Below are positions 35,901-41,600 of a stretch of 64,000 nt of DNA, in pieces. The stretch lies in assembly GCF_024166365.1 (NCBI RefSeq), contig NC_064826.1, forward strand, positions 19,926,001-19,990,000, in the 5' to 3' direction. Every line of letters begins with the position of its first letter. Positions within the stretch are counted from its first letter, which is position 1. The position numbers and the translations under genes were made by a program. The stretch comes from Elephas maximus indicus (taxonomy: Eukaryota; Chordata; Mammalia; Proboscidea; Elephantidae). A model generated the notes under the pieces. That model was not told the origin of the DNA and searched no databases. It saw nothing but the letters and a program-made list of their open reading frames with translations.

Positions 35901-36600
35901 GCACCGTGGCATCCTTTCATCTGTCCCACCTCCTGAGTGTCCTCTCCTCTGCATACTTCAAAGCATTCTGTGTGGAGCGTGTTGAGCAAGTGTGCACACA
36001 CACACAACGTACCGGTGTGTCCTTGCACGTCAATTTTCAACGCTGGGGTGAGGTAAGACCAATCAAATCCCAAGTCCCCAAAGCCAAACAAAAAGCACCC
36101 ATTAAACGCCCTCACAGTTAACAGAGAGGTGAAACCAAGAGTCTGAGATTCAGGTTTTCCCTTCAGTATGGCAGAAATTAGAAACGATTTCTGGTAATTC
36201 TTGGCAATTAGTCACGTAGGAGGAAAAAAGCAGATGATGCCTGCAACTAACTTTACAAATAAGAACTAGGAAGAAGACAACAAATTGGCAGGAGGCTAGA
36301 GAGCTGGGAAGGGACCATGGAGATCACATTGTCCTAACTTCACAGATGAGGAAATCACGCCTCAGAGAAGAAAAGTAACTTGTCTAAGAGGATGCAGTGG
36401 CTGAGTGGGGTCAGAAGCCAAGGTCTTCTTTCCCCAACACCATACGGTTCGAGGGATAACCAGCTGTTCATTTTCAATTTCATTTGTTTCCCATGTTTCT
36501 GAACTAATCAAATAAGTCCAAAAAAAACTTACCCAAAAAACTTCTCTCGGCTGCAGATGCTGGGTCCAATAAGGGCCCCAAAGACAAGTATCCACCTCAT
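8771..36600 (-). CDS. CPA4: CPA4, carboxypeptidase A4 (complete, 11 coding exons)
   Basis: Secreted M14A zinc metallocarboxypeptidase that removes C-terminal hydrophobic residues from peptides. Joining the minus-strand exons 36533-36600, 30411-30492, 29852-29986, 28682-28780, 25255-25356, 20363-20467, 19685-19795, 18380-18470, 16126-16325, 14542-14626 and 8771-8958 gives 1266 nt, 421 codons plus TAG, with no frameshift. Order: signal peptide (about residues 1-16), activation propeptide (about 17-112), catalytic domain. Zinc ligands are H181, E184 and H308; substrate-binding or catalytic residues are R239, N256, R257, Y360 and E382 (bovine 69, 72, 196, 127, 144, 145, 248, 270). The disulphide pair C250-C273 is present. 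The start [16 protein letters not shown] closely matches my memory of human CPA4, which separates it from CPA1, CPA2 and CPA5. Oddities: Thr at bovine position 255 (residue 367), a non-consensus exon 6 donor, and an extra cysteine, C303. The gene looks intact. Confidence 0.96.
9219..9777 (+). mobile_element. MLT1-type MaLR LTR (solo)
   Basis: Starts TGTGGTAGGCTGCTTCC and ends CAATAGATAACTGATAC, with CTTGGATCATTCACT and CTGACCCACAGAAAC between them, the order expected of an MLT1 LTR. No internal region is attached. Confidence 0.65.
9873..10197 (-). mobile_element. AfroSINE interrupted by a second AfroSINE
   Basis: The minus-strand copy (9873-9978 and 10088-10197) is split by a plus-strand copy at about 9977-10087. 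The repeated boundary TGTCATCYTTATGG is the target duplication. Confidence 0.8.
9977..10087 (+). mobile_element. Inner AfroSINE of a nested pair
   Basis: Has the tRNA head and body up to CAGTTCTACTCTG but lacks the usual GAGTCGGAATCGACTC tail. Confidence 0.75.
10286..10438 (-). mobile_element. AfroSINE
   Basis: Short subfamily without the extra middle block; ends CACTGCGCCACCCAGTCTCC. Confidence 0.88.
10445..10690 (-). mobile_element. MIR
   Basis: CATTTATTAAGCATCTAC, TCATTTAATC, ATGAGGAAG and GAATTTAAACCCAGGCC in MIR order on the opposite strand. Confidence 0.8.
10737..10924 (+). mobile_element. AfroSINE, long subfamily
   Basis: Contains the GAGAAAGATGTAGCAGTCTG block between head and tail. 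Confidence 0.88.
11300..11480 (+). mobile_element. L1-like 3-prime fragment
   Basis: CACTCTACTGATGGGCATTTAG and CTAAATAATGCTGCCATGAAC resemble the 3-prime part of old L1. Confidence 0.4.
11875..11998 (+). mobile_element. L1 3-prime terminus
   Basis: ATTGTTTAATGAGAAACTC and CTTCACCTAAAGCGCAA, shared with the ends at 56985-57120 and the inverted copy at 48878-49565; an AT dinucleotide run follows. Confidence 0.55.
12806..12889 (-). mobile_element. AfroSINE tail fragment
   Basis: Only the 3-prime tail and adjacent body remain. Confidence 0.75.
13303..13594 (+). mobile_element. tRNA-Gly-headed SINE with RTE-type tail
   Basis: The head carries CAGTGGTAGAACTCTTGCC and GGTTTAATTCCCAGCCAATG, the A-box and B-box halves of a glycine tRNA. 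The tail CCATGAGTCAGGGGTCAAC with GCTAACAACAGC is shared with the RTE. The copy at 52692-52996 has the same structure. Confidence 0.75.
13772..13962. mobile_element. hAT-like palindromic MITE with 8-bp target duplications
   Basis: 191 bp, ends CAGGGCTTCAAACCAG and (opposite strand) CAGCTGTTTGAACCAG, with inverted arms about 55 bp long. Flanked by GATGAAAT (13764-13771) and GATGAAAC (13963-13970). The interior shares blocks with MER5A. Confidence 0.8.
14542..14626 (-). CDS. CPA4: CPA4 exon 10
   Basis: 85 nt, [14 protein letters not shown] through VGPICTTV plus one base of the split Tyr codon (bovine Y248). Acceptor TCTCAG, donor GTAAGT. Confidence 0.95.
14785..14941 (-). mobile_element. AfroSINE
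   Basis: Near-consensus short copy in CPA4 intron 9. Confidence 0.9.
15808..16000 (-). mobile_element. AfroSINE, longer subfamily
   Basis: Has the TCAACAGCTGATTTTTCAG middle block; lies 126 bp from CPA4 exon 9. Confidence 0.85.
16126..16325 (-). CDS. CPA4: CPA4 exon 9: third zinc ligand H196
   Basis: 200 nt. [18 protein letters not shown] is followed by [11 protein letters not shown] with zinc ligand H308, then MYPYGY. C273 is the disulphide partner of C250. C303, just before the LHSYS strand, is not in my memory of human CPA4, which has Gly. Acceptor CCACAG, donor GTAAGT. Confidence 0.96.
16345..17530. other. CPA4 intron 8, non-repeat part
   Basis: No repeat family recognised except the C-rich tract at 17388-17427. 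Confidence 0.4.
17388..17427 (-). repeat. C-rich tract; guanine-quadruplex motif on the gene strand
   Basis: Several C4-C6 runs separated by one or two bases. Their complement, the CPA4 sense strand, has more than four G runs with very short loops. Confidence 0.6.
17531..18117 (-). mobile_element. AfroSINE split by a MaLR LTR
   Basis: 17531-17592 and 17992-18117 together make one minus-strand SINE; the LTR at 17593-17991 interrupts it. Confidence 0.75.
17593..17991 (+). mobile_element. Solo MaLR-type LTR
   Basis: Starts TGTTATGAATTGAATTGTGTCC, has the CTAGCCTCCTGAACTGTGAG block and ends near CACTAGATAACTAA; non-coding endogenous retroviral relic. Confidence 0.75.
18380..18470 (-). CDS. CPA4: CPA4 exon 8: substrate-binding R127, N144 and R145
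   Basis: 91 nt, ending in phase 1. FWRKTRS holds R239 (bovine R127, transition-state stabiliser) and DPNRNW holds N256 and R257 (bovine N144, R145), which bind the C-terminal carboxylate. Acceptor TTTCAG, donor GTAGGA. Confidence 0.96.
19302..19452 (+). mobile_element. AfroSINE, young-looking
   Basis: Tail CGCTATGAGTCGGAATCGAC is unmutated; in CPA4 intron 7, 233 bp from exon 7. Confidence 0.9.
19685..19795 (-). CDS. CPA4: CPA4 exon 7
   Basis: 111 nt, 37 codons, IVSDYKKDP through YTQTK, including the conserved [10 protein letters not shown] core strand and loop. The acceptor is GCTCAG and the donor GTGAGT. Confidence 0.96.
20013..20211 (-). mobile_element. AfroSINE
   Basis: Long subfamily in CPA4 intron 6, ending ACTACCCAGGGACC. 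Confidence 0.88.
20363..20467 (-). CDS. CPA4: CPA4 exon 6: zinc-binding HxxE
   Basis: 105 nt, 35 codons, [10 protein letters not shown] through WTARK. It contains NAGIHSREW with zinc ligands H181 and E184. The acceptor is CCACAG. The only donor that joins to exon 7 in frame is GTCATG, weak at +3 to +5; the corresponding CPA2 donor is GTCATT. It has two more codons than CPA2 exon 6. Confidence 0.93.
20560..21015. other. CPA4 intron 5, unclassified stretch
   Basis: No gene or known repeat seen. Confidence 0.4.
21018..21206. mobile_element. Tigger/pogo-like MITE with TA target duplication
   Basis: 189 bp with imperfect inverted ends of about 30 bp (CAGTAAAACCTGTGAAAGCC and, opposite strand, CAGCGAAACCTGTGAGAGCC), flanked by TA on both sides, as for Tc1/mariner-type elements. 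Confidence 0.7.
21355..21530 (+). mobile_element. AfroSINE
   Basis: Plus-strand copy ending CGACCCGACGGCAACAGG; directly abuts an inverted copy. Confidence 0.88.
21531..21741 (-). mobile_element. AfroSINE, longer subfamily
   Basis: Minus-strand copy tail-to-tail with the preceding one, ending CACCTAGGGACTC. Confidence 0.88.
21754..24903 (-). mobile_element. Near-full-length RTE LINE
   Basis: 3.15 kb, in the same orientation as CPA4, in intron 5. Flanked by an 11-bp target duplication, GCTTTTCCGGT (21743-21753) and GCTTTTCCAGT (24904-24914). On the minus strand it has an endonuclease region ([12 protein letters not shown] and Y-P-D-type blocks, about 24470-23890) followed by reverse transcriptase fragments ([17 protein letters not shown], about 22840). 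The frame is broken by stops and shifts, so it is dead. Confidence 0.9.
25255..25356 (-). CDS. CPA4: CPA4 exon 5: start of catalytic domain
   Basis: 102 nt, 34 codons, from IYREM to LYVLK, including the family motif [14 protein letters not shown]. Acceptor ACCTCAG, donor GTGAGG. It lies 351 bp to the right of a 3.15 kb RTE insertion in intron 5. Confidence 0.96.
25430..25765. other. CPA4 intron 4, unclassified stretch
   Basis: Nothing recognised beyond an AT dinucleotide run at 25743-25755. Confidence 0.4.
25768..25906 (+). mobile_element. AfroSINE, internally shortened
   Basis: Lacks the CAGTTCTACTCTG stretch; followed by an AGAT microsatellite at 25908-25940. Confidence 0.85.
25942..26142 (-). 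mobile_element. AfroSINE, longer subfamily
   Basis: Inverted partner of the copy at 25768-25906; 36 bp apart. Confidence 0.88.
26145..27370. other. CPA4 intron 4, unclassified stretch
   Basis: AT-rich microsatellite at 26155-26200, then roughly 1 kb that looks like an old interspersed repeat I cannot name. Confidence 0.35.
27377..27450 (+). pseudogene. tRNA-Ile-like relic
   Basis: GGTTAGCTCAGCTGGG is a clean A box, ATGCTAATGAGGC resembles the Ile(AAU) anticodon arm and GGGCTTGATTCC is a B box with two changes. The acceptor stem no longer pairs well. It may be the head of an ancient tRNA-derived SINE rather than a former tRNA gene. Confidence 0.6.
27600..28215. other. CPA4 intron 4, unclassified stretch
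   Basis: No gene or repeat family identified. Confidence 0.35.
28220..28533. repeat. Palindromic element containing a 26-bp tandem array
   Basis: Outer inverted ends (28220-28261 versus 28484-28533), a central stem (28269-28298 with 28320-28349, 26 of 30 matching) and about six head-to-tail copies of a 26-bp unit, TAGGCCCATGTGTACCTTGC plus TTACTG, at 28350-28506. One inverted copy of the unit sits in the left arm. The CAG-G ends suggest a hAT-like non-autonomous element, but no target duplication was found. Confidence 0.7.
28682..28780 (-). CDS. CPA4: CPA4 exon 4: propeptide connecting segment and activation region
   Basis: 99 nt, 33 codons, phase 0. It encodes an acidic run (LLDDEDDEM), then a basic stretch (NERKERSG) where the zymogen is expected to be cleaved, then [10 protein letters not shown] at the start of the mature enzyme. 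Acceptor TTTTAG, donor GTAAGT. Confidence 0.95.
29462..29665 (-). mobile_element. MIR
   Basis: CATTTTACTGATGAAGAAAAC and GGCTCAAGAGGTTAATAG in MIR order; CPA4 intron 3. Confidence 0.75.
29852..29986 (-). CDS. CPA4: CPA4 exon 3: propeptide, middle part
   Basis: 135 nt, 45 codons, phase 0 on both sides, starting [10 protein letters not shown] and ending TIEDLQ. The acceptor is TGTTCAG and the donor GTGGGT. The LNFW motif and the IEDLQ end are typical of the activation domain of A-type procarboxypeptidases. Confidence 0.95.
30411..30492 (-). CDS. CPA4: CPA4 exon 2: propeptide, first part
   Basis: 82 nt. A CTCCAG acceptor precedes 30492; the first base completes the split glycine, then [10 protein letters not shown] begins the propeptide fold. 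The donor after 30411 is GTACCT, an acceptable but not strong site. The exon ends NSNNFM, whereas human CPA4 has NSNNLK there. Confidence 0.93.
30600..30905 (+). mobile_element. Probable old L1 fragment
   Basis: Resembles the AAGTGAAAGAGCAGG / ATTATGGATGACTTACTC type of L1M 3-prime sequence; family uncertain. Confidence 0.35.
30910..31679. other. CPA4 intron 1, GC-richer unclassified stretch
   Basis: No repeat recognised. An open frame at 31271-31804 runs into the next SINE and is not credible as a gene. A possible enhancer is discussed among the findings. Confidence 0.35.
31680..31843 (+). mobile_element. AfroSINE
   Basis: Short copy with T-rich tail; CPA4 intron 1. Confidence 0.88.
32296..33225 (+). 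mobile_element. L1 3-prime region interrupted by an RTE derivative
   Basis: 32296-32423 and 32823-33225 are adjoining parts of an L1 (CATCAATGGATGAATAG; ACAATGGAATACTATACAGCC; A-rich end at 33205). Confidence 0.8.
32424..32822 (-). mobile_element. Internally deleted RTE derivative
   Basis: About 400 bp in which the RTE 3-prime end (32424-32575) is joined directly to its 5-prime end (32580-32822, matching 24640-24903 of the near-full-length copy). All coding sequence is missing. Confidence 0.75.
33296..33358 (-). mobile_element. AfroSINE tail fragment
   Basis: Only GAGTCAATTCTGACTCATGG and adjoining bases remain. Confidence 0.7.
33360..33835. other. CPA4 intron 1, unclassified stretch
   Basis: Nothing recognised. 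Confidence 0.35.
33836..34019 (+). mobile_element. AfroSINE, 5-prime end missing
   Basis: Begins within the head; tail GAATCGACTCGATGGC and CAACAACAACA. Confidence 0.82.
34020..35700. other. CPA4 intron 1, unclassified stretch
   Basis: No gene or repeat family identified in about 1.7 kb. Confidence 0.35.
35705..35880 (+). mobile_element. MIR
   Basis: TTACCAGCTAAGTGGCC, AATTGAGGAAAATAAC and GGCAGGGTTGTTGTG in MIR order. Confidence 0.7.
36320..36430 (-). mobile_element. MIR core fragment
   Basis: TTCACAGATGAGGAAATCAC then AAGTAACTTGTCTAAG; ends about 100 bp from CPA4 exon 1. Confidence 0.65.
36533..36600 (-). CDS. CPA4: CPA4 exon 1 coding part: start codon and signal peptide
   Basis: ATG at 36600-36598 opens a 23-codon stretch with a hydrophobic core ending near SIC, followed by SREKFFG, the start of the propeptide. 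The donor is GTAAGT immediately after 36533; the last glycine codon is split after two bases. This ATG was chosen because it gives a canonical secretion signal and sits about 40 bp downstream of a TATA box. Confidence 0.95.
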
Positions 36601-36628
36601 GTCCCAGGAGTATCAATCACACACTGGC

Positions 36629-36635
36629 TGAGTCA
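36629..36635 (-). promoter_or_regulatory. CPA4: AP-1-like site TGACTCA in the CPA4 core promoter
   Basis: A perfect TGACTCA heptamer sits between the TATA box and the inferred transcription start, about 29 nt upstream of the ATG. One consensus heptamer can occur by chance, so use by Fos/Jun factors is only a possibility. Confidence 0.4.
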
Positions 36636-36640
36636 AGCAG

Positions 36641-36648
36641 TATTTATA
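36641..36648 (-). promoter_or_regulatory. CPA4: CPA4 TATA box
   Basis: TATAAATA on the minus strand, 40-48 nt upstream of the ATG. Transcription about 30 nt downstream would start near 36615, leaving a 5-prime UTR of only some 10-20 nt. The start site is inferred; the box is seen directly. Confidence 0.75.
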
Positions 36649-37021
36649 AGGAGTCTGAAGCAGACTCATGTCCTCAAAAATGCTAATGTCTTTGCCAAGC
36701 ACCTTTACGGCTCTGACTGTAGGCAGGCTGGCCCCTGCCATTCCTTTTGCATGATAAAGGTCAAGCCACATCATTTACAATTCAGGAACCTGCTCCACAG
36801 GCTGGAAAAGTCTGTGCCAAGGGTACCATGTTGCTCATCCCTTGGCATTTAAATAGTGTTTTTTTTTCAGTAAATAGGAAAGTCCCACAGTGCTGGATTG
36901 GAGTTCATACTGATAGGAGAAGTCAGACTGTCAACCTGGGATGGAGTTATTCTAGAGTAATATAAAAGTGAAGAGTATCAAAGCAACCCAGTTTCCAAGG
37001 CCACACCAGAGCAAGTCATAA

Positions 37022-37227
37022 CGAGGTCCCTGGGTGGCACAAACCATTTGCCCTAGACTACTAACTAAAAGGTTGGCTGCTTTGTGGAAGAAAGGCCTGG
37101 CAATCTGCTTCCGTAAAGATCACAGTCAAGAACACCCTATGGAGTTCAGTTCTACTCTGTAACAGATGGGGTCGCCATGAGTCAGAACCAACTCAACGGC
37201 AATGGGTTCGGTTTTTTCGGGTTTGGG
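37022..37227 (+). mobile_element. AfroSINE
   Basis: Long subfamily; intergenic, about 400 bp upstream of CPA4. Confidence 0.87.
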
Positions 37228-37229
37228 TC

Positions 37230-38150
37230 CTAATGAAGAAAGTGGTGGACTCTGTTACAAATCTGGAGCCTGATTTTTATGACTCCACTAAGAAAGCAGA
37301 AATGTATGAGGTAACTGGTATAGGAAGAATATGTTACTCTGAATAAATTACCGGTTTCCTTTGGGGTCTCAGCTAAAAATAAGGCTTAATGATATTATTA
37401 TTAATAAGACATTTTTACATTGGCTAGACTTTGAGTCTAGTGGTCTTTCCATCAAGTCCAATAGAATAAACAGAAAACAGTCATGATCTCCAGAACTTCC
37501 TCAAGAGCTCTGGGACCTTTGGGTCTGTCCTGGGAGCCTCAGTATTCACAAGTCTCCCCTATCCCACCATCCCCACAGTCTATATTCATGCCCAAGGGGA
37601 GTGGACACCATCAACGGTCATAGTTGGGAGCTGTGGAGCTGGGGCCTCTAGCTCTGCTCCCTCCCTCAGGGCTCTTTTGTCCTTCCAACACTGAAATTGT
37701 ACCCCTACATCCACCCTGTCCCCACAAAGGTTGGGCTCTACTTTACCGAGAGATTTCAGCTTTGAAGCCAGTAACAAGAGAAAACTGAGACCTGGCTCTG
37801 CAAGAGATGTGAAGATAAAGAATCAAGTACCCAGAATTCTAGGCAAGCTGAAATTCATTTCCCACTCTTCTCTCCCAGGGAAAACCATCAACATGAAGAA
37901 AATCTAAATCCTGAATGGAAGTGAATGTCTACAGAGAAATCCTGTGAGATGAGACTCAGACTCGACAGGGCAACCGGGGCAAGGAGTGTTGTTTTCTTTG
38001 GTCCCCGCCAGTTTTTATAATGCAAGAAATGGAAAAGCAAAAGGCAACAATAGGGGCTAGAGGGCCCAGCCCCTAGAACAATGCCTGGCACAGTGCAGCT
38101 GCTTAATCAGCATTTATGGGGTAAATGTACTCTAAAGTCCCTTTACAGCT
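37230..38150. other. Intergenic unclassified stretch
   Basis: No coding exon or named repeat seen except a MIR-like 3-prime piece near 38085-38125. Confidence 0.4.
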
Positions 38151-38324
38151 CCAAACCAAAACCAAAGCAGTTGCCCATCGAGTTGATTCTGACTCATGGT
38201 GACCCTAGATGTTACAGAGTAAAACTGTGCTCTGTAGGGTTTTAGGGCAGACTTCCAAGGTGCCTCTGGATGGGTTTGAATTGCCAGCCTTTCGTTTAGT
38301 AGTCAAGCACTTAACCATTTACAA
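38151..38324 (-). mobile_element. AfroSINE
   Basis: Long subfamily about 180 bp beyond the CPA2 stop codon, past the poly(A) signal. Confidence 0.85.
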
Positions 38325-38476
38325 AAAAGCTCTAAAGACTGCTCTGTTAGGATGAACGGGTAACGTAGAGTGGCTCGGTGAGTTTTAGGGCAGCATAAAT
38401 GGAAGAAATGATGCTCCCTGATCAGGATTAGAAATAGGAATGATCACAGTCCAACTCTGATTCAAACCAAAGACAT

Positions 38477-38482
38477 TTTAAT
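38477..38482 (-). terminator. CPA2: CPA2 poly(A) signal ATTAAA
   Basis: ATTAAA lies 21 nt after the stop codon on the minus strand, implying a 3-prime UTR of only about 40 nt. Very short 3-prime UTRs are usual for pancreatic secretory enzyme mRNAs. The cleavage site itself is inferred. Confidence 0.65.
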
Positions 38483-38502
38483 GGTGTTCACTTCCCGGAA
38501 CC

Positions 38503-38690
38503 CTAATATGGGTGGTCTCGCACGTGCTCCATGATCATCTTTAGGCCCAGCCAGGTCTCTTCTGCTGTGGGCAAGATTTGATTGGCTGGCAGAAGGAAGC
38601 CATAGTGGCCCGTGTCTCTCAGTTCAAAGGCAAATGAGTATTTGATGCCATAGTCATAGGACCAGTCAATGCTTCCGCCACTGGCTTGGT
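38503..38690 (-). CDS. CPA2: CPA2 exon 11: catalytic E270 and C-terminus
   Basis: 188 nt ending TAG at 38505-38503. [10 protein letters not shown] completes Y248 and keeps Ile255; SFAFELRD carries the general base; the protein ends VRDHPY. Acceptor TCTTCAG has a good pyrimidine tract, but a foreign RTE begins only 40 nt upstream of the exon. Confidence 0.96.
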
Positions 38691-41600
38691 CTGAAGAGCA
38701 AAAGAAAATAAAGTCTGGTTATGCTTTGCTGAAGATCATTTCAAAGAGGCTGCAGCAGTGTATCGACAGGGAACTGCCAGAAATTCAAGCCAGATTTAGA
38801 AGAGGACATGGAACTAGGGATATCATTGCTGCTGTTAGATGGAGCCTGGCTGAAAGCAGAGAACACCAGAAAGATGTTTACCTGTGTTTTATTGACTATG
38901 CTAAGACATTTGACTGTGTGGATCATAACAAATTATGGATAACATTGCGAAGAATGGGAATTCCAGACCACTTAATTGTGCTCATGAGCAATCTGTATGT
39001 GGATCAAGAGGCAGTCATTCAAAGAGAACAAGGGGATACTGCACAGTTTAAAGTCAGGAAAGGTGTGCATCAGGGTTGTATCCTTTCACCAGACCTATTC
39101 AATCTGTATGCTGAGCAAATAGTCCGAGAAGCTGGGCTATACGAAGAAGAATGGGGCATCAGGATTGGAGGAAGACTCATTAACAACCTGCATTGTGCAG
39201 ATAATACAATCTTGCTCGCTGACAGTGAAAGGGACTTGAAGCACTTACTGATGAAGATCAAAGACCACAGCCTTCAGTATAGATTACACCCCAACATAAG
39301 GAAAACAAAAATCCTCACAACTGGACCAATGAGCAACATCATGATAAATGGAGAAAAGACTGAAGTTGTCAAGGATTTCATTTTACTTGGATCCACAATC
39401 AACACCCTTAGAAGCAGTAGTCAAGAAATCAAAAGACACATTGCATTGGGCAAATCTGCTGCAAAAGAACTCTTTGAAGTGTTGAAAAGCAAAGATGTCA
39501 CCTTGAGGACTAAGGTGCGCCTGACCCAAGCCATGGTGTTTTCAATCACCTCATATGCATGTGAAAGCTGGACGATGAATAAAGAAGACTGAAGAATTGA
39601 TGCCTTTGAATTGTGGTGTTGGTGGAGAATACTGAAGAACCAAGGACTGCCAAAAGAACGAACAAATCTGTCTTGGAAGAAGTACAACCAGAACACTCTT
39701 TAGAAGCAAGGACGGCGAGACTACATCTCACATACTTTGGACATGTTATCAGGAGGGATCAGTCCCTGGAGAAGAACATCATGCTTGGCAAAGTAGAGGG
39801 TCAGTGAAAAAGAGGAAGACTCTCCACGAGATGGATTGACAAAATGGCTGCAACAATGGGCTCAAGCATTGCAACAATTGTGAGGATGGCACAGGACCGG
39901 GCAGTTGTTTCATTCTGTTGTGCATAGGGTACCTATGAGTTGGAGCCAATTCAATACTACCTAACAACAAAAACAACATGCTATGCCCACTGGCCCCTCA
40001 CAACCACATAAACTCTATATTCAGTTCCACTACCATCAGAGATAAGTTAGGCCCCTATGGTTGTGGACTACAAGAGCAAGGACAGTTTATTAGAGAGTTG
40101 TGCTTATGAGAAAATACAAGAATAATTTGAAAAACAAAAAGCATTATTCCAATGGACACTCTACCTAGCCTTCCTTTGGTGTTCTTGGGAGGCCCTGACT
40201 TCACCCACCCATCTGGAACCCTGATTCCTCTCCTAATTGGCATCTTCTGCACCTTAGGAAGGCCACACCACTTCCTGAAGTCCTTCTCTAGACCCGTGCT
40301 AGGCTTACCCATTGTCTTCTCTCGGAGGAGGAACTACAAATGGATTAAGAGATTTGGCCCCTGCCTTCAGGGAACTTTCAGTACAAGGGTGGGGTGGGCT
40401 CTGCACCGATATGAAATAACAAGCCCAGCGCTATCGAGTGATGAGTTGAACCTATACAGTAATGTGCACCTGAGATATGTGTCACCGCTGACATGACAGA
40501 TAATGAGGGAAGATGGCATTAGCCTACAAAGGCTTGGAGCAATGACTTGGAAGAGCTGAGCAATGGACTGGCCTGGGGGCCTCTCCCGCAGAGGGCAGAT
40601 GGAGGGCATGGCTGGGGCAGATGGAGGAAGCCAGCTAGTCCCTGAAGAACGTGGCCGGATGAAGGGGCAGACCAGAGAGGTTGTACTGGGAAAAGTAGGG
40701 CTAGCGGTTAATTGTGAATTAACCCTGTGAAGGCCAGTGACAATGTCTTTATCTTCACCCACAGCAGCTATGGTAAAAAAAAAATAAAAATAAAACACCT
40801 GATAAATAACAAACACTAAATGGTTGCTGACTTGAACTGAACCTGCCCTGGGTACCAAAATTATCTACACCTTTTTTTTTTGGTGCGGCTACACGACACA
40901 GCTGATCCCATTGACAGGTCTATACCCGTAACCCACTGTCATCAAGTCTATTCCAACTCACAGCCACCCTATAAGACAGAGTAGAACTGCCCCATAGCGT
41001 TTCCAAGGAGTGGCTGGTGAATGCAAACTGCCGGTCTTTTGGTTACCAGCCGAACTCTTAACCACTGCACCACCAGGGCTCTGACAGTTCTACAGTGGAC
41101 ACAATACTGGCTTCAGATTGAATCCTGACTCTGCAAATCATTAGCTAGGTGGCCTGAGGCAAATCAGTTCATCTCTCTGAGTTTCCTGTTGCTTCGTCTG
41201 TCAAATAAGGGTAACAATATTATTTATTTCACAGGGCAGTGAGGATTAAATGGGAAATGGTTATGATTACAACACTTGTTGAACGCTTACTAAATGTGCT
41301 AGGCTTTATGCTAGATACTTGCTCTGCACTGGCTTATTTAACTCCCAGCTCAGTCTTTTTTTTTTTTTTTCAGTCAGGAGAAAAGTACTAGTATTATTGC
41401 CATTTTACAGATGAGGAAACTGAGATTCAGAGAGATGAAGTGAAAGAGCTATGATAATGTACAGAGTAAGTATTCAACACATGTCAGTTATAACTATCAT
41501 TATCTGTACATGACTAGGATCCTACCAGAAAGGCTGGGCCACAGTAAGGATCAGCTGTGTCTGGTGGAAAGCCGTTCACCAGAAAACCAAGAATCAATAT

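Larger units (their letters stand above)
36601..38502. other. CPA2-CPA4 intergenic spacer
   Basis: 1.9 kb between the CPA2 stop and the CPA4 start. It contains the CPA4 TATA box, two AfroSINEs (37022-37227 plus, 38151-38324 minus), a short MIR-like piece near 38085-38125 and otherwise unclassified sequence. Confidence 0.8.

Noticed and set aside
38669-39592. 307-codon open frame as a possible host gene
   Set aside because: It is RTE reverse transcriptase with a damaged active site (CADN), inside an intron and bounded by target duplications; its first residues read through CPA2 exon 11 in antisense.
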